Shown: positions 53,169 through 62,610 of the stretch, piece by piece
Numbering within the stretch: position 1 is the first letter of the stretch
Layout of the letters: each line of letters starts with the position of its first letter
The notes under the pieces: model-generated
The model's input: the letters and a program-made list of their open reading frames with translations, nothing else
Database searches by the model: none
Told to the model about the DNA's origin: nothing
Source: Pandoraea captiosa
Lineage (GTDB): Bacteria > Pseudomonadota > Gammaproteobacteria > Burkholderiales > Burkholderiaceae
Assembly: GCF_902459775.1 (NCBI RefSeq)
Contig: NZ_CABPSQ010000003.1
Span: forward strand, 62,001 to 126,000
Length of the DNA stretch: 64,000 bases
Reading direction: 5' to 3'
Program-made: the position numbers and the translations under genes

Positions 53169-56100
53169 ATGACCGACCGTAAGCCGCCCGCCTCGCCCAC
53201 TGCGACCCGGTCCTGGTTCTCGTCACTGCCGCGTGGCTTGCGCCTGGGTCTGGAATGGCTGCTGGCGCTCGTCGTCATCGTCTACTTCGGACTCGGCGCC
53301 GTCATCCTCGCGACCCGGTACGTCATCCTTCCCCGTGTGTCGGACTACCGCCCGCAAATCGAGGCGGCGGCGACCCGCGCCATCGGCCTGCCCGTCACGA
53401 TCGGCAAGGTCGACGCCGACTGGCGCGGCTGGCACCCCTATCTCACGCTCGAAGACGTCCGCATTACGCCACCGGCGCAGGGCACGCCCCCCAAGGCGTC
53501 GACGATTGCCCGCGTGGTGGCGCCCTTGCGTCGTCACGAGGCCACGGCTTCCAGTGCGGCAGCCGCTCCCGGGTCGGCCTCCACGTCGGGCGCCGGGGCC
53601 GCCGGGGTTGCTTCCGGCAATTCCCCAGTGACCTATGCCCCACCGGGCGCACCGCCGCCCGTGGAGCCGAGCCTGACGCTCCACCGGCTCGACGCCGTGC
53701 TCTCGTGGACCAGCCTGATTCACTTCGACGTGCGCCTGTCGAACCTCACGCTGCATGAACCGGACGTGACGGTCGAGCGCCGCGCGGACGGCTCGATCCT
53801 CGTTGCGGGCATACCGGTGTCGGGCAACGCGAAGACGGACGACACGCAGGCCACCGACTGGCTCATGCGCCAGGCGCGCATCGTCGTGCGCCACGGCACC
53901 GTGCGCTGGCGCGACGCGACGCGCGACGTGCCGGAGGTTGTCCTCACGCAGGTCAACGCCATGCTGCGCAATCGTGGCTTCGAGCATCGCTTCGGCATGC
54001 AGGCAAGTCCGCCGCCGGACATCGTCGCGCCGCTGGACGTCCGTGCACGCTTTACCAACCCGCTATTCGCACGCCCGGGCGAGGTCAAGCGCTGGCGCGG
54101 CCAGATTTACGGCGACGTCGGCACGCTCGACGTGGCCGAACTGGCGCGATACGTGGCGCTGCCGGGCAAGGACCCGCGCGGGCGCATCGCCGCACGTGCA
54201 TGGGTCGACTTCGACAACGGCATCGTGACAGGCGCCACGTTGCGTGTGGCCGGGGCCGACACGTCCGCGCAACTGGCCGACGATCTGCCCCCGCTGACTT
54301 TCGACGCCGCGCAGGGTCGCATCGACGTGAGCCGTGTCGGCGCACCGGCTGATGCTGCTGATTCTGCCGATTCCGCAGGTTCAGCCGGTTCGGGCTGGAA
54401 ACTGCGGGCGCGCGAGCTGAGTTTGCAGGCCGCCGGCCGCCCCACGCTCGATGTGCCCGAACTGAGCGGCAGCTACACGCCCGGCAGCACCGAACAAGGC
54501 CTGCACGCGGCCGTTGCCGGTCAACGCTTCGACATCGGTGCGGCCATGGCGCTCGTGCCGTCGCTGCCCATCGATCAGCAGACTCGCGATACGCTCGCCA
54601 GCTTCCGCCCGCGCGGGCGCGTGTCCAATTTCAACATCACCTATCAGGCGCCCAAGCCCCACGGCCCGACCAACTGGCGCGACCTGCCGGGCATCAAGCA
54701 ACTGCCCCCCGAGCGCGAACGCTATCGCGTCGTTGCCGATTTCGAGAATCTCGGCATCGACAGCCAGCCGGCGCCCGCGGCGCAGGCGCGCCCGAATTCC
54801 CCCAACGCGGGACGCCCCGGCTTCGCGAATCTGAGCGGCCATGTCGACGCGGACCAGACCCGCGGCAGCCTCTCGCTCAATGCCAGGAACGCCACACTCG
54901 ACTTTCCCGGCCGCTTCGACCAGCCGCGCATCGATCTCGACACCCTCACCGCGCGCACGTCGTGGCGCATCTCGCATTCGGCGACCAGACGCGACGCCCC
55001 GGCCAACGTGCAGGTTCGCGTCGACGCCGTCCATCTGCAAAATCCCGAGCTCGCGGGCGACGTCAGCGGTACCTGGCAAAACGGCGGCAAAGGCAATGGC
55101 ATCGTCGATCTGAAGGGCACGATCGTTCGCGCCAACGCCAATGCCGTGCCGCGCTACCTGCCCACGGACATCGGCGCGAGCGTGCGCGACTATCTGCAAC
55201 GCGCGCTGATCGCGGGCACCGTGCAAAATGCGCCGTTCGCCGTGCAGGGCGATCTCGAGGACTTCCCTTACGGCAAGGGCGGCGGCAAATTCCGTATCGA
55301 TATACCGCTGACCGACGTGACGTTCAACCCCTCGCCGGTGCGCCCGGGTCATACGGAAGTGTGGCCGCCGTTCGAGAAGGTGCGGGGCAATCTGCGGTTC
55401 CACGCCGACAAGCTACACATCGCCATCGACAGCGGCTCGGTCTACGGTGTGACGCTTACGCAGGTGCAGGGCGACATCAACGACATCGGTCAGGACGACT
55501 CCACGCTCACGCTCAAGGGCGACGCACGCGGTCCCGCGATGGACTTCGTCAAATATCTCAACGCCAGCCCGGTAGGCCACTGGATCGGCGACTTTACCGA
55601 CGAGACGAAGGCGAACGGCAACGCGCAACTCGCCATGCAGTTGTCGATGCCGCTCGAAAACACCGACCGCTCGAAGGTGACCGGCCGTGCGCGCTTCCTG
55701 CGCAACGACATCACGCTGCTGAGCGGACTGCCGACCTTCGGCGCGGTGGACGGCGAGCTGGCATTTACCGAGCGCGGCATCTCGCTCGACAACCTGCGCG
55801 GCACGTTCCTTGGCGGCGAGGTGCGTGCTACGGGCGGCAGTCGCGACGACGGCACGATAGTGCTGAACGTCAACGGCCAGATGAGTGCGCAGGGACTGCG
55901 CGAGAACCGGGAGAACGCCACGCTGGCGCAACTGGCCAAGCGCATGACCGGCAGCACGCCGTACACGGCGACGGTGACCGTGCGTCAGGGCATGACGGAC
56001 GTGGCGGTGCAGTCGACGCTGGCAGGACTGGCCGTGAACCTGCCTGCCCCGCTGGGCAAGAGCGCCGAGGCGTCGCTTCCGGCGCGCTTCACGATGCGCC

Positions 56101-57620
56101 CACAGGCAGGCTCGGCGGCCAACGGTGGGCGTCGCATCGATACGCTCGACTTCGCCATCGGAAGCGTGCAGGCGAATTACGTCCAGCAGCGCAACGGCGC
56201 GCGCGTGGAAGTGCTGCGTGGCGGCATCGGCATCAACCAGCCCGTGCCCGCGCCGCGCGAGGGCGTGCAGGCCAGCGCTCAGTTCGACACGCTCGACGTG
56301 GATGCCTGGCGTAACGTGATCGCCTCGCTCGGCAGCGACGCCGTGACGCCCGGCACGCAGGGCACGCCGCCCGCGCCTGCCGCAACGGCTGCCGCCGCCC
56401 GCGACGAGTTCGGCGCCATCACCCCGTATCTGCCCACGCGTCTCGCCCTGCATGCCAAGCAAGTGCGTCTGTTGTCGCGTCAGTGGCCGGAACTGGTGGT
56501 CGGCGCTCAGCGCAACGATCGCGACTGGCAGGTGAGTCTGGCGTCCGAGCTGGTCTCGGGGTTCGCCGAATGGCAGGCGCCAAGCGACAGGAATCCGTCC
56601 GGGGCGATCCGCGCGCGCCTGGCTAAACTGGTGATCCCGCGCGAAGACCACGGCAGCGACGTGCTCACGCAGGTGCTCGACGAGCCGAGCGACGAATTCC
56701 CCGCCGTCGATCTGGTCGCCAACGACTTCGTGCTGCGCGACAAACCATTGGGACGCCTGCAACTCAACGCCCACAACGACACGGAAGACGGCGTGCCGGT
56801 CTGGCAGCTCACCAAGCTGGAACTGAGCAACAGCGCCGCCACACTGGACGTGAAGGGCAACTGGCGCACGTCGCGCCGTCGTGCGGCGGCGGCGAACGGC
56901 GAAGACGTGCCGCGTCGCACCGTCCTGGACTTCAACCTCGATGTGAAGGACGCCGGCGGTCTGCTCGACCGGCTCGGTCTTCCCAAAACGCTCAAGGACG
57001 GTTCGGGCACCGTCTCCGGCCGTTTCGGATGGCGCGGCGGCCCCGACGCCATCGACTATCCGACACTCGGCGGTCGCGTGGCGATCGATCTCAAGCGCGG
57101 CCAGATCCTCAAGGCCGACCCCGGACTCGCCAAATTGCTGGGCATTCTGTCGGTGCAGACCCTGGCCAAGATCCTGACATTCGATTTCAACAGCGTGATC
57201 GGCAGCGGCCTGCCGTTCGACAGCATCGACGGCAACGTGACGATGCAAGGCGGCGTGGCGAACACCAGCGATCTGACGATCAACGCCAACGCCGCGACCA
57301 TCAAGATCGACGGGCACACCGACCTCGCGCGCGAGACGCAGGACCTCAACGTGCTGGTGCTGCCGAAGATCAACGCCGCGTCGGCGTCGCTCGCCTGGGC
57401 GATCATCAATCCGGCCCTGGGAATCGGGTCGTTCTTCGCACAGCTGGCGTTGGGCGACCAGCTCTCGCGCACGCTCTCGACGACTTACCACGTCACCGGC
57501 TCCTGGGATAATCCGGTCATCGGACAGGGAGGCGGCAATAAGAGTAAGATCAACGCATCCCCGGACGCCCGGCCGGAGGCGCAAAACAACGCCCAGCCGA
57601 GCGGCATGCGCGGTCACTGA
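53169..57620 (+). CDS. yhdP: YhdP/AsmA-like family envelope protein (TIGR02099 type)
   Basis: 1483 residues, longer than E. coli YhdP (about 1266). One transmembrane helix near 27-50 (LEWLLALVVIVYFGLGAVILATRYVI is its region), then a very long periplasmic part beginning YRPQIEAAATRAIGLPVTIGKVDADWRGWHPYLTLEDVRI, which is the family start. The C-terminus has the AsmA-type block LGILSVQTLAKILTFDFNSV... and ends near LSTTYHVTGSWDNPVI. YhdP-type proteins are bridge-like lipid carriers between inner and outer membranes. Small Ala/Asp/Ser repeats (near 394-409) are of the 9-bp repeat kind. Divergent from glnE. Confidence 0.9.
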   Translation: MTDRKPPASPTATRSWFSSLPRGLRLGLEWLLALVVIVYFGLGAVILATRYVILPRVSDYRPQIEAAATRAIGLPVTIGKVDADWRGWHPYLTLEDVRITPPAQGTPPKASTIARVVAPLRRHEATASSAAAAPGSASTSGAGAAGVASGNSPVTYAPPGAPPPVEPSLTLHRLDAVLSWTSLIHFDVRLSNLTLHEPDVTVERRADGSILVAGIPVSGNAKTDDTQATDWLMRQARIVVRHGTVRWRDATRDVPEVVLTQVNAMLRNRGFEHRFGMQASPPPDIVAPLDVRARFTNPLFARPGEVKRWRGQIYGDVGTLDVAELARYVALPGKDPRGRIAARAWVDFDNGIVTGATLRVAGADTSAQLADDLPPLTFDAAQGRIDVSRVGAPADAADSADSAGSAGSGWKLRARELSLQAAGRPTLDVPELSGSYTPGSTEQGLHAAVAGQRFDIGAAMALVPSLPIDQQTRDTLASFRPRGRVSNFNITYQAPKPHGPTNWRDLPGIKQLPPERERYRVVADFENLGIDSQPAPAAQARPNSPNAGRPGFANLSGHVDADQTRGSLSLNARNATLDFPGRFDQPRIDLDTLTARTSWRISHSATRRDAPANVQVRVDAVHLQNPELAGDVSGTWQNGGKGNGIVDLKGTIVRANANAVPRYLPTDIGASVRDYLQRALIAGTVQNAPFAVQGDLEDFPYGKGGGKFRIDIPLTDVTFNPSPVRPGHTEVWPPFEKVRGNLRFHADKLHIAIDSGSVYGVTLTQVQGDINDIGQDDSTLTLKGDARGPAMDFVKYLNASPVGHWIGDFTDETKANGNAQLAMQLSMPLENTDRSKVTGRARFLRNDITLLSGLPTFGAVDGELAFTERGISLDNLRGTFLGGEVRATGGSRDDGTIVLNVNGQMSAQGLRENRENATLAQLAKRMTGSTPYTATVTVRQGMTDVAVQSTLAGLAVNLPAPLGKSAEASLPARFTMRPQAGSAANGGRRIDTLDFAIGSVQANYVQQRNGARVEVLRGGIGINQPVPAPREGVQASAQFDTLDVDAWRNVIASLGSDAVTPGTQGTPPAPAATAAAARDEFGAITPYLPTRLALHAKQVRLLSRQWPELVVGAQRNDRDWQVSLASELVSGFAEWQAPSDRNPSGAIRARLAKLVIPREDHGSDVLTQVLDEPSDEFPAVDLVANDFVLRDKPLGRLQLNAHNDTEDGVPVWQLTKLELSNSAATLDVKGNWRTSRRRAAAANGEDVPRRTVLDFNLDVKDAGGLLDRLGLPKTLKDGSGTVSGRFGWRGGPDAIDYPTLGGRVAIDLKRGQILKADPGLAKLLGILSVQTLAKILTFDFNSVIGSGLPFDSIDGNVTMQGGVANTSDLTINANAATIKIDGHTDLARETQDLNVLVLPKINAASASLAWAIINPALGIGSFFAQLALGDQLSRTLSTTYHVTGSWDNPVIGQGGGNKSKINASPDARPEAQNNAQPSGMRGH

Positions 57621-57680
57621 GCGCAGCCCGGAAAATCGCTACCGCAACGACACGATCATCGCCCCGAAAACCGCTATTTC

Positions 57681-58550
57681 ATGACGAGTCCCGAAACGAA
57701 GCCAGCCGCCCCGCGCGATCTCGCACAAACGCGCGCACCAGCGCCCGCACGCGTGGCCGCCGTGCAGATGGTCAGCGCACCGGACGTCGAGCGCAACCTG
57801 CGCGAAGCGGCCCTTCTGGTGGCCGAAGCGGCACACGCCGGCGCGCAACTGGTGCTGTTGCCCGAGTACTTCTGCTACATGGGACAGCGCGATACCGACA
57901 AGCTCGCGCTTCGGGAAACGCCGGGCAGCGGACCGATCCAGGATTTCCTGAGCGAGACGGCCCGCCGGCACGGTGTCTGGCTGATCGGCGGGACACTCCC
58001 GCTGGCGGCCCCCGAACCCGAGCGCGTGCTCAACACGACGCTGGTCTTCGGGCCTGACGGTGCGCCCGCGGCGCGTTACGACAAGATTCATCTGTTCAAT
58101 TTCGTCAAGGGCGAAGAAGCCTACGACGAGGCGCGCACCATTTGCCCGGGCGAGGCCGTGCGGACCTTCGAGGCGCCCTTCGGACGTGTTGGCCTGTCGG
58201 TCTGCTACGACCTGCGTTTTCCCGAGTTGTACCGTGCCATGGGCGACTGTACGCTCATGGTCGTACCCGCAGCCTTTACCTACACCACGGGCCGCGCGCA
58301 CTGGGAATTGCTGCTGCGTGCGCGGGCCGTCGAGAATCAGTGTTACGTGCTTGCGTCCGCGCAAGGCGGACACCACGAAAACGGGCGACGCACCTGGGGG
58401 CATTCCATGCTGATCGATCCATGGGGCGAGATCGTCGCCCAGCGTGAAGCGCAAGGCGCCGGCGTGGTCGTCGGCGACATCGACCCGGTCCGGCTCGCCG
58501 GCGTACGCGAGAGCTTGCCCGCGTGGCGACACCGCGTGCTTCAGGGTTGA
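57681..58550 (+). CDS. Nitrilase-family amidase (Nit/omega-amidase, deaminated glutathione amidase-like)
   Basis: 289 residues. The catalytic triad is visible: Glu62 in LLPEYF, Lys135 in YDKIHLFNF, Cys175 in SVCYDLRFPELYR. The C-terminal HSMLIDPWGEIVA is typical of the family. The likely reaction is hydrolysis of deaminated glutathione or a related amide (metabolite repair). A 20-residue Ala/Pro-rich N-terminus precedes the fold. It lies 60 bases after yhdP and 80 before tldD, a conserved betaproteobacterial order. Confidence 0.9.
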   Translation: MTSPETKPAAPRDLAQTRAPAPARVAAVQMVSAPDVERNLREAALLVAEAAHAGAQLVLLPEYFCYMGQRDTDKLALRETPGSGPIQDFLSETARRHGVWLIGGTLPLAAPEPERVLNTTLVFGPDGAPAARYDKIHLFNFVKGEEAYDEARTICPGEAVRTFEAPFGRVGLSVCYDLRFPELYRAMGDCTLMVVPAAFTYTTGRAHWELLLRARAVENQCYVLASAQGGHHENGRRTWGHSMLIDPWGEIVAQREAQGAGVVVGDIDPVRLAGVRESLPAWRHRVLQG

Positions 58551-58630
58551 CGCCTCATGCCCATCGCGCGACGTTGATTTCGCCCGATTCGCCCTCATCT
58601 ACCGAATACATTTCCTTGGCCTGACACCGC

Positions 58631-60091
58631 ATGAAAATCATCGACACCGGCATCCAGAACCTGGCCACGGCCCGTGAGCTGCTGCTCACGCCGTACGGCC
58701 TCGACGAAAGCCATCTCCAGCGCGCCCTCGGCGATATCTTCACGCATCGCGTGGATTACGCCGACCTGTACTTCCAGTACACGCGCAGCGAAGCGTGGAG
58801 TCTGGAGGAAGGCATCGTCAAATCGGGCTCGTTCTCGATCGATCAGGGCGTGGGGGTGCGCGCCATCGTGGGCGATCGCACGGCGTTCGCCTACTCCGAC
58901 GACATCTCCGACATCGCCCTCAAGGACGCCGCAGCCGCAACGCGCAGCATTGCCTCGGCCGGTCGTGGTCGCGTGAAGGTCGGCAGCAAGCTGGCCAGCG
59001 CCAGCGGTCACGGGCTGTACCTGCCCTCGGACCCGCTCGCGTCGCTCGACGCCAACGGCAAGGTTGCGCTGCTCGAGCGCATCGAGAAGCTCGCCCGCGC
59101 ACGCGATCCGCGCGTGTCGCAGGTGATGGCCGGTCTGGCCGGCGAGTACGACGTGGTGCTCGTGGCGCGCAGCGACGGCGTGATCGCCGCCGACGTGCGC
59201 CCGCTCGTGCGTGTGTCGGTCACCGTCATCGTCGAATCCAACGGACGTCGCGAAATCGGCAACAGCGGTGGCGGTGCCCGCCTGGATTACGGTTACTTCA
59301 CCGACGATCTGCTCGAAAAGTACGTCAAGGAAGCGGTTGACGGCGCGATCGTCAAGCTCGACGCCCGCCCGGCGCCCGCCGGTGCGATGACCGTCGTGCT
59401 CGGACCGGGCTGGCCCGGCGTGCTGCTGCACGAAGCGGTCGGCCATGGGCTCGAAGGCGACTTCAACCGCAAGGGTTCGTCGGCCTTCTCGGGTCGTCTG
59501 GGCGAGCGCGTGGCGGCCAAGGGCGTCACCGTGGTGGACGACGGCACGCTGTCGAACCGTCGCGGCTCGCTGAACATCGACGACGAGGGCAATGCGACGC
59601 AGTGCACCACCCTCATCGAAGACGGCATTCTGAAGGGCTACATGCAGGACAGCCTCAACGCACGCCTGATGAAGATGCCGGTCACCGGCAACGGCCGCCG
59701 CGAATCCTACGCGGCGCTGCCCATGCCACGCATGACGAACACGTACATGCTCGGTGGCGACAAGGATCCCGAGGAAATCATCAAGTCGGTCAAGCGCGGC
59801 CTGTATGCGGTGAACTTCGGCGGCGGTCAGGTCGACATCACCAACGGCAAGTTCGTGTTCTCGATGTCCGAGGCGTACATGATCGAAGACGGCAAGATCA
59901 CGTATCCGGTCAAGGGCGCCACGCTGATCGGCAATGGCCCCGAATCGCTCAAGGACGTGACGATGATCGGCAACGACATGTCGCTCGACTCGGGCGTGGG
60001 CGTGTGCGGCAAGGAAGGTCAGAGCGTGCCGGTGGGCGTCGGTCAGCCGACACTGCGCATGGAGAACATGACGGTCGGCGGCACGGCCTGA
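58631..60091 (+). CDS. tldD: Metalloprotease TldD
   Basis: 486 residues. Zinc motif [11 protein letters not shown] (His267, Glu268, His272). N-terminal region includes [22 protein letters not shown] and [22 protein letters not shown]-terminal [43 protein letters not shown]. With TldE/PmbA it forms a cytoplasmic protease that trims modified peptides and degrades CcdA-like proteins. A terminator lies 98 bases after the stop. Confidence 0.95.
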   Translation: MKIIDTGIQNLATARELLLTPYGLDESHLQRALGDIFTHRVDYADLYFQYTRSEAWSLEEGIVKSGSFSIDQGVGVRAIVGDRTAFAYSDDISDIALKDAAAATRSIASAGRGRVKVGSKLASASGHGLYLPSDPLASLDANGKVALLERIEKLARARDPRVSQVMAGLAGEYDVVLVARSDGVIAADVRPLVRVSVTVIVESNGRREIGNSGGGARLDYGYFTDDLLEKYVKEAVDGAIVKLDARPAPAGAMTVVLGPGWPGVLLHEAVGHGLEGDFNRKGSSAFSGRLGERVAAKGVTVVDDGTLSNRRGSLNIDDEGNATQCTTLIEDGILKGYMQDSLNARLMKMPVTGNGRRESYAALPMPRMTNTYMLGGDKDPEEIIKSVKRGLYAVNFGGGQVDITNGKFVFSMSEAYMIEDGKITYPVKGATLIGNGPESLKDVTMIGNDMSLDSGVGVCGKEGQSVPVGVGQPTLRMENMTVGGTA

Positions 60092-60188
60092 GGGTAACCG
60101 GCGATCCGCAGCACGCAGGATGAAGGACGCAGGACCGTCGCTGCCCATCGGATTGCGCACCGCAAAAAATGCGTAAAGCATAGCAAGG

Positions 60189-60211
60189 CGCCCGGGTCAA
60201 ACCGGGCGTTT
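60189..60211 (+). terminator. Intrinsic terminator of tldD
   Basis: cgcccgg (60189-60195), loop gtcaaa, ccgggcg (60202-60208), then tttt. Confidence 0.88.
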
Positions 60212-60308
60212 TCGCATGTTTTCTCGAAACAACGATTTTTAGACGCAAAACAGACAGTCGAAATGCGGCTAATCCGCGCGTTTTTCCGTCCTGTAGCGGT
60301 CACCTCGG

Positions 60309-60337
60309 TTGCAGCGTCATTCGATTAGGCGTATAAA
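60309..60337 (+). promoter_or_regulatory. Sigma-70 promoter of the DAHP synthase leader
   Basis: ttgcag (60309-60314), 17-base spacer, tataaa (60332-60337). The predicted transcript start is near 60344, about 29 bases before the leader-peptide ATG and 150 before the terminator. Confidence 0.75.
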
Positions 60338-60372
60338 GTTGTTTCTGTGCACGGCAATCCGCCGGCAACGCC

Positions 60373-60471
60373 ATGTCCCAGACATCCTTCATGATCGCCA
60401 GCAAGTTTTACTTTTACTTTTTTGCGTATCTCACACCGCTGGCGGATGGAGAGGGACAGTTGCAGCAGTAA
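60373..60471 (+). CDS. Phe/Tyr-rich leader peptide of the DAHP synthase gene
   Basis: A 32-codon open frame. After MSQTSFMIAS comes KFYFYFFAY (codons 60403-60429): five Phe/Tyr pairs of codons in nearly unbroken order (F-Y-F-Y-F-F-A-Y), all using ttt, tac or tat. It then reads LTPLADGEGQLQQ and stops at 60471, 17 bases before the terminator stem. Such clustering of end-product codons is the mark of ribosome-mediated attenuation, as in pheA and pheST leaders. No strong Shine-Dalgarno is seen before ATG 60373; ATG 60391 is an in-frame alternative that still includes all Phe/Tyr codons except one. The peptide itself probably has no function after synthesis. Confidence 0.85.
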   Translation: MSQTSFMIASKFYFYFFAYLTPLADGEGQLQQ

Positions 60472-60521
60472 GCACCGAACGAATCCTGAAAAACCGCCAG
60501 CGAGTCTGGCGGTTTTTTTTT
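60396..60521 (+). promoter_or_regulatory. Transcription attenuator (segments 1:2, 2:3, 3:4) of the DAHP synthase gene
   Basis: Segment 1 cgccagc (60396-60402) can pair with gctggcg (60438-60444). Segment 2 cgctggcgg (60437-60445) can pair exactly with segment 3 ccgccagcg (60494-60502), forming an antiterminator. Segment 3 aaaaaccgccag (60489-60500) can instead pair with segment 4 ctggcggttttt (60506-60517), an intrinsic terminator with a nine-T run (60513-60521). The Phe/Tyr codons lie in the 1:2 loop. A ribosome stalled there for lack of charged tRNA-Phe or tRNA-Tyr would mask segment 1 and favour 2:3 and read-through. Confidence 0.88.
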
Positions 60522-60573
60522 GACCCGAATCCCGAGAAACGAACTGCAGTCCGAACTGCCCAGGAGAAAAACC

Positions 60574-61647
60574 ATGCCTCCCCACAACACCGATGATGTC
60601 CGTATTCGCGAACTGAAGGAACTGACGCCCCCGGCGCACCTGATCCGCGAATACCCGTGCTCGGAAGCGAGCGCCGACCTCATCCATCGCTCGCGCGGCG
60701 CCATCCACCGCGTGCTGCACGGCATGGAAGACCGCCTCGTCGTGATTATCGGGCCGTGCTCGATCCACGACCCGAAGGCCGCGCTTGAGTACGCCGCACG
60801 GCTGGTCGAACAGCGTGAGCGCCTGAAGGGGGAACTCGAAATCGTCATGCGTGTGTACTTCGAAAAGCCGCGCACGACCGTGGGCTGGAAGGGTCTGATC
60901 AACGACCCGCACATGGACAACAGCTTCAAGATCAACGACGGCCTGCGTCAGGCGCGCGAGCTGCTCGCCCAGATCAACGAAATGGGCCTGCCCGCCGGCA
61001 CCGAATACCTCGACATGATCAGCCCGCAGTACATCGCCGATCTCGTATCGTGGGGCGCCATCGGCGCGCGCACCACCGAGTCGCAGGTGCACCGGGAGCT
61101 GGCGTCGGGCCTGTCGTGCCCGGTCGGCTTCAAGAACGGCACCGACGGCAACGTGAAGATCGCCGTGGACGCCATCAAGGCCGCCTCGCAGCCGCACCAT
61201 TTCCTGTCGGTGACCAAGGGCGGGCACTCGGCGATCGTCTCGACCGCGGGCAACGAGGACTGCCACCTGATTCTGCGCGGCGGCAAGGCGCCCAACTATG
61301 ACGCAGCCAGCGTGCAAACCGCCTGCGACGACATCGCCAAGTCCGGCCTGGCCGCGCGCGTGATGATCGACGCGTCGCACGCCAACAGCCAGAAGAAGCA
61401 CGAGAATCAGATCCCGGTGTGCGAGGACATCGCCCGTCAGATCGCCGGTGGCGACGACCGCATCATCGGCGTGATGGTCGAATCGCATCTGGTGGCGGGC
61501 CGTCAGGATCACGTGCCGGGCAAGGAACTGACGTACGGCCAGAGCATTACCGACGCCTGCATCAACTGGGAAGACAGTCTGAAGGTGCTCGACACGCTGG
61601 CCGAGGCCGTGCGTGCACGTCGCGTGGCTCGCGGCGCGGGTAACTGA
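60574..61647 (+). CDS. aroG: 3-deoxy-7-phosphoheptulonate (DAHP) synthase, class I (AroF/G/H type)
   Basis: 357 residues. Motifs are VVIIGPCSIHDPKAALEYAARL, MRVYFEKPRTTVGWKGLINDP, the central ARTTESQVHRELASGL, PVGFKNGTDGN, GNEDCHLILRGGK, MIDASHANSQKKHENQ and GVMVESHLVAG. It condenses phosphoenolpyruvate with erythrose-4-phosphate, the first step of aromatic amino acid synthesis. An AGGAG site precedes ATG 60574. The upstream Phe/Tyr attenuator argues for expression control by aromatic amino acid supply; the isozyme's allosteric effector is not predicted here. Confidence 0.95.
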   Translation: MPPHNTDDVRIRELKELTPPAHLIREYPCSEASADLIHRSRGAIHRVLHGMEDRLVVIIGPCSIHDPKAALEYAARLVEQRERLKGELEIVMRVYFEKPRTTVGWKGLINDPHMDNSFKINDGLRQARELLAQINEMGLPAGTEYLDMISPQYIADLVSWGAIGARTTESQVHRELASGLSCPVGFKNGTDGNVKIAVDAIKAASQPHHFLSVTKGGHSAIVSTAGNEDCHLILRGGKAPNYDAASVQTACDDIAKSGLAARVMIDASHANSQKKHENQIPVCEDIARQIAGGDDRIIGVMVESHLVAGRQDHVPGKELTYGQSITDACINWEDSLKVLDTLAEAVRARRVARGAGN

Positions 61648-61663
61648 TCGGCGTCACGACCGA

Positions 61664-61689
61664 GGGCGACCCTGACGACAGGGTCGCCC
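61664..61689. terminator. Perfect 11-bp hairpin between DAHP synthase and cobalamin adenosyltransferase genes
   Basis: gggcgaccctg (61664-61674), loop acga, cagggtcgccc (61679-61689). It lies 17 bases after the synthase stop in a convergent gap. There is no T-run. Confidence 0.6.
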
Positions 61690-61739
61690 GGCTTGCATCA
61701 CAGGGACGTCATAGGGACGCCGCGGGGGACGCCCGGAGA

Positions 61740-62303
61740 TTACGGGTTGCCGCCTTCGGCCCGGTCGCGTTGCCACAGCACGTCGGTACCGCCACCCGCG
61801 CGATTGAGCACGCGGGCCAGCACGAACATCAGGTCGGACAGGCGGTTGACGTACTGACGCGGCGCCGGCGCCACCGTCTCCTCGGCGCCAAGGGCCACCA
61901 TCGCCCGCTCGGCGCGACGCGCCACGGTCCGCACGATATGCGCCTGCGCCGCCGCGCGAGTGCCGCCCGGCAAAATGAATTCCTTCAGACGCGGCAGATC
62001 GGCGTTGTAATGCGCCAGCCACTCGTCGAGTTTCGCCACGTGGGCGTCTCCCAGCAACGTCTGACGCGGCATGCTCAACTCCCCGCCCAGATCGAACAGG
62101 TCATGCTGAATATCGATCAGCATGCTGCGCACGTCCTGCGGCAAGTCTTCGCACAGCAGCACGCCGATATGCGAATTGGTCTCGTCGACCTCGCCGATGG
62201 CGACGATGCGCAGGCTGAACTTGTCGACGCGAGCGCCATCTCCCAGGCCGGTTTTGCCGCCGTCGCCGGTACGCGTGACGATCTTGCTCAAACGATTACC
62301 CAT
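61740..62303 (-). CDS. ATP:cob(I)alamin adenosyltransferase, PduO type
   Basis: 187 residues from ATG 62303. Motifs are TRTGDGGKTGLGDGARVDKFSLRIVAIGEVDETNSHIG (ATP-binding N-terminus), FDLGGELSMP, FILPGGTRAAAQAHIVRTVARRAERAMV and NRLSDLMFVLARVLN. It makes adenosylcobalamin. The frame upstream of 62303 (62 residues) does not resemble the family. Convergent with the DAHP synthase gene. Confidence 0.92.
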   Translation of the reverse strand: MGNRLSKIVTRTGDGGKTGLGDGARVDKFSLRIVAIGEVDETNSHIGVLLCEDLPQDVRSMLIDIQHDLFDLGGELSMPRQTLLGDAHVAKLDEWLAHYNADLPRLKEFILPGGTRAAAQAHIVRTVARRAERAMVALGAEETVAPAPRQYVNRLSDLMFVLARVLNRAGGGTDVLWQRDRAEGGNP

Positions 62304-62610
62304 CTTCTGACACCTACCCCTTGCGGCACATTTCACCCGGCGACGCCTGTCGACTGCCGCACGGTCTGCCTTTTTGATTGAAATTGACCGTACAGCGACC
62401 GGTTGCTTGTTTTTCAGGCAATTCCGATGGCGTCGATATACGGCAAGTCCGTATGATATGACGCAAAGTGTGGGGAAAAACGCCGCCACGGCGTAAAATC
62501 CCCGCTCATGAGGTGTCAGGGAGCGCTGCGCGCGCCCAAGACCCCACCCGATATGGTGTCCGCCCTCGCCTACCGGCGCCGGGCGGCCCGGAGACCCGAA
62601 GGAGAACGCC
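62304..62610. other. Divergent intergenic region cobalamin adenosyltransferase / D-lactate dehydrogenase
   Basis: 307 bases. It contains an inverted repeat ATACGG-N5-CCGTAT (62438-62454), a TAAAAT hexamer (62494-62499) and a GC-rich, apparently foldable leader of about 100 bases with an overlapping 76-codon frame from ATG 62508. Confidence 0.55.
62438..62454. promoter_or_regulatory. Inverted repeat ATACGG-caagt-CCGTAT, candidate operator
   Basis: A 17-bp dyad about 40 bases upstream of the TAAAAT hexamer that probably serves the dehydrogenase gene. Confidence 0.35.

Larger units (their letters stand above)
60092..60573. other. Long intergenic region tldD / DAHP synthase containing an attenuator
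   Basis: 482 bases. Contents in order: tldD terminator, an AT-rich stretch, a sigma-70 promoter, a 32-codon leader peptide, an intrinsic terminator with an alternative antiterminator pairing, and the ribosome site of the synthase. Each is listed separately. Confidence 0.9.

Noticed and set aside
55413-57617. 734-codon frame antisense to yhdP
   Set aside because: Shadow of codon bias; translation rich in His/Arg/Val without recognisable domains.
60309-60596. 95-codon plus-strand frame across the DAHP synthase leader
   Set aside because: It is in a different frame from the Phe/Tyr leader, runs through the terminator and has no ribosome site at its first ATG.
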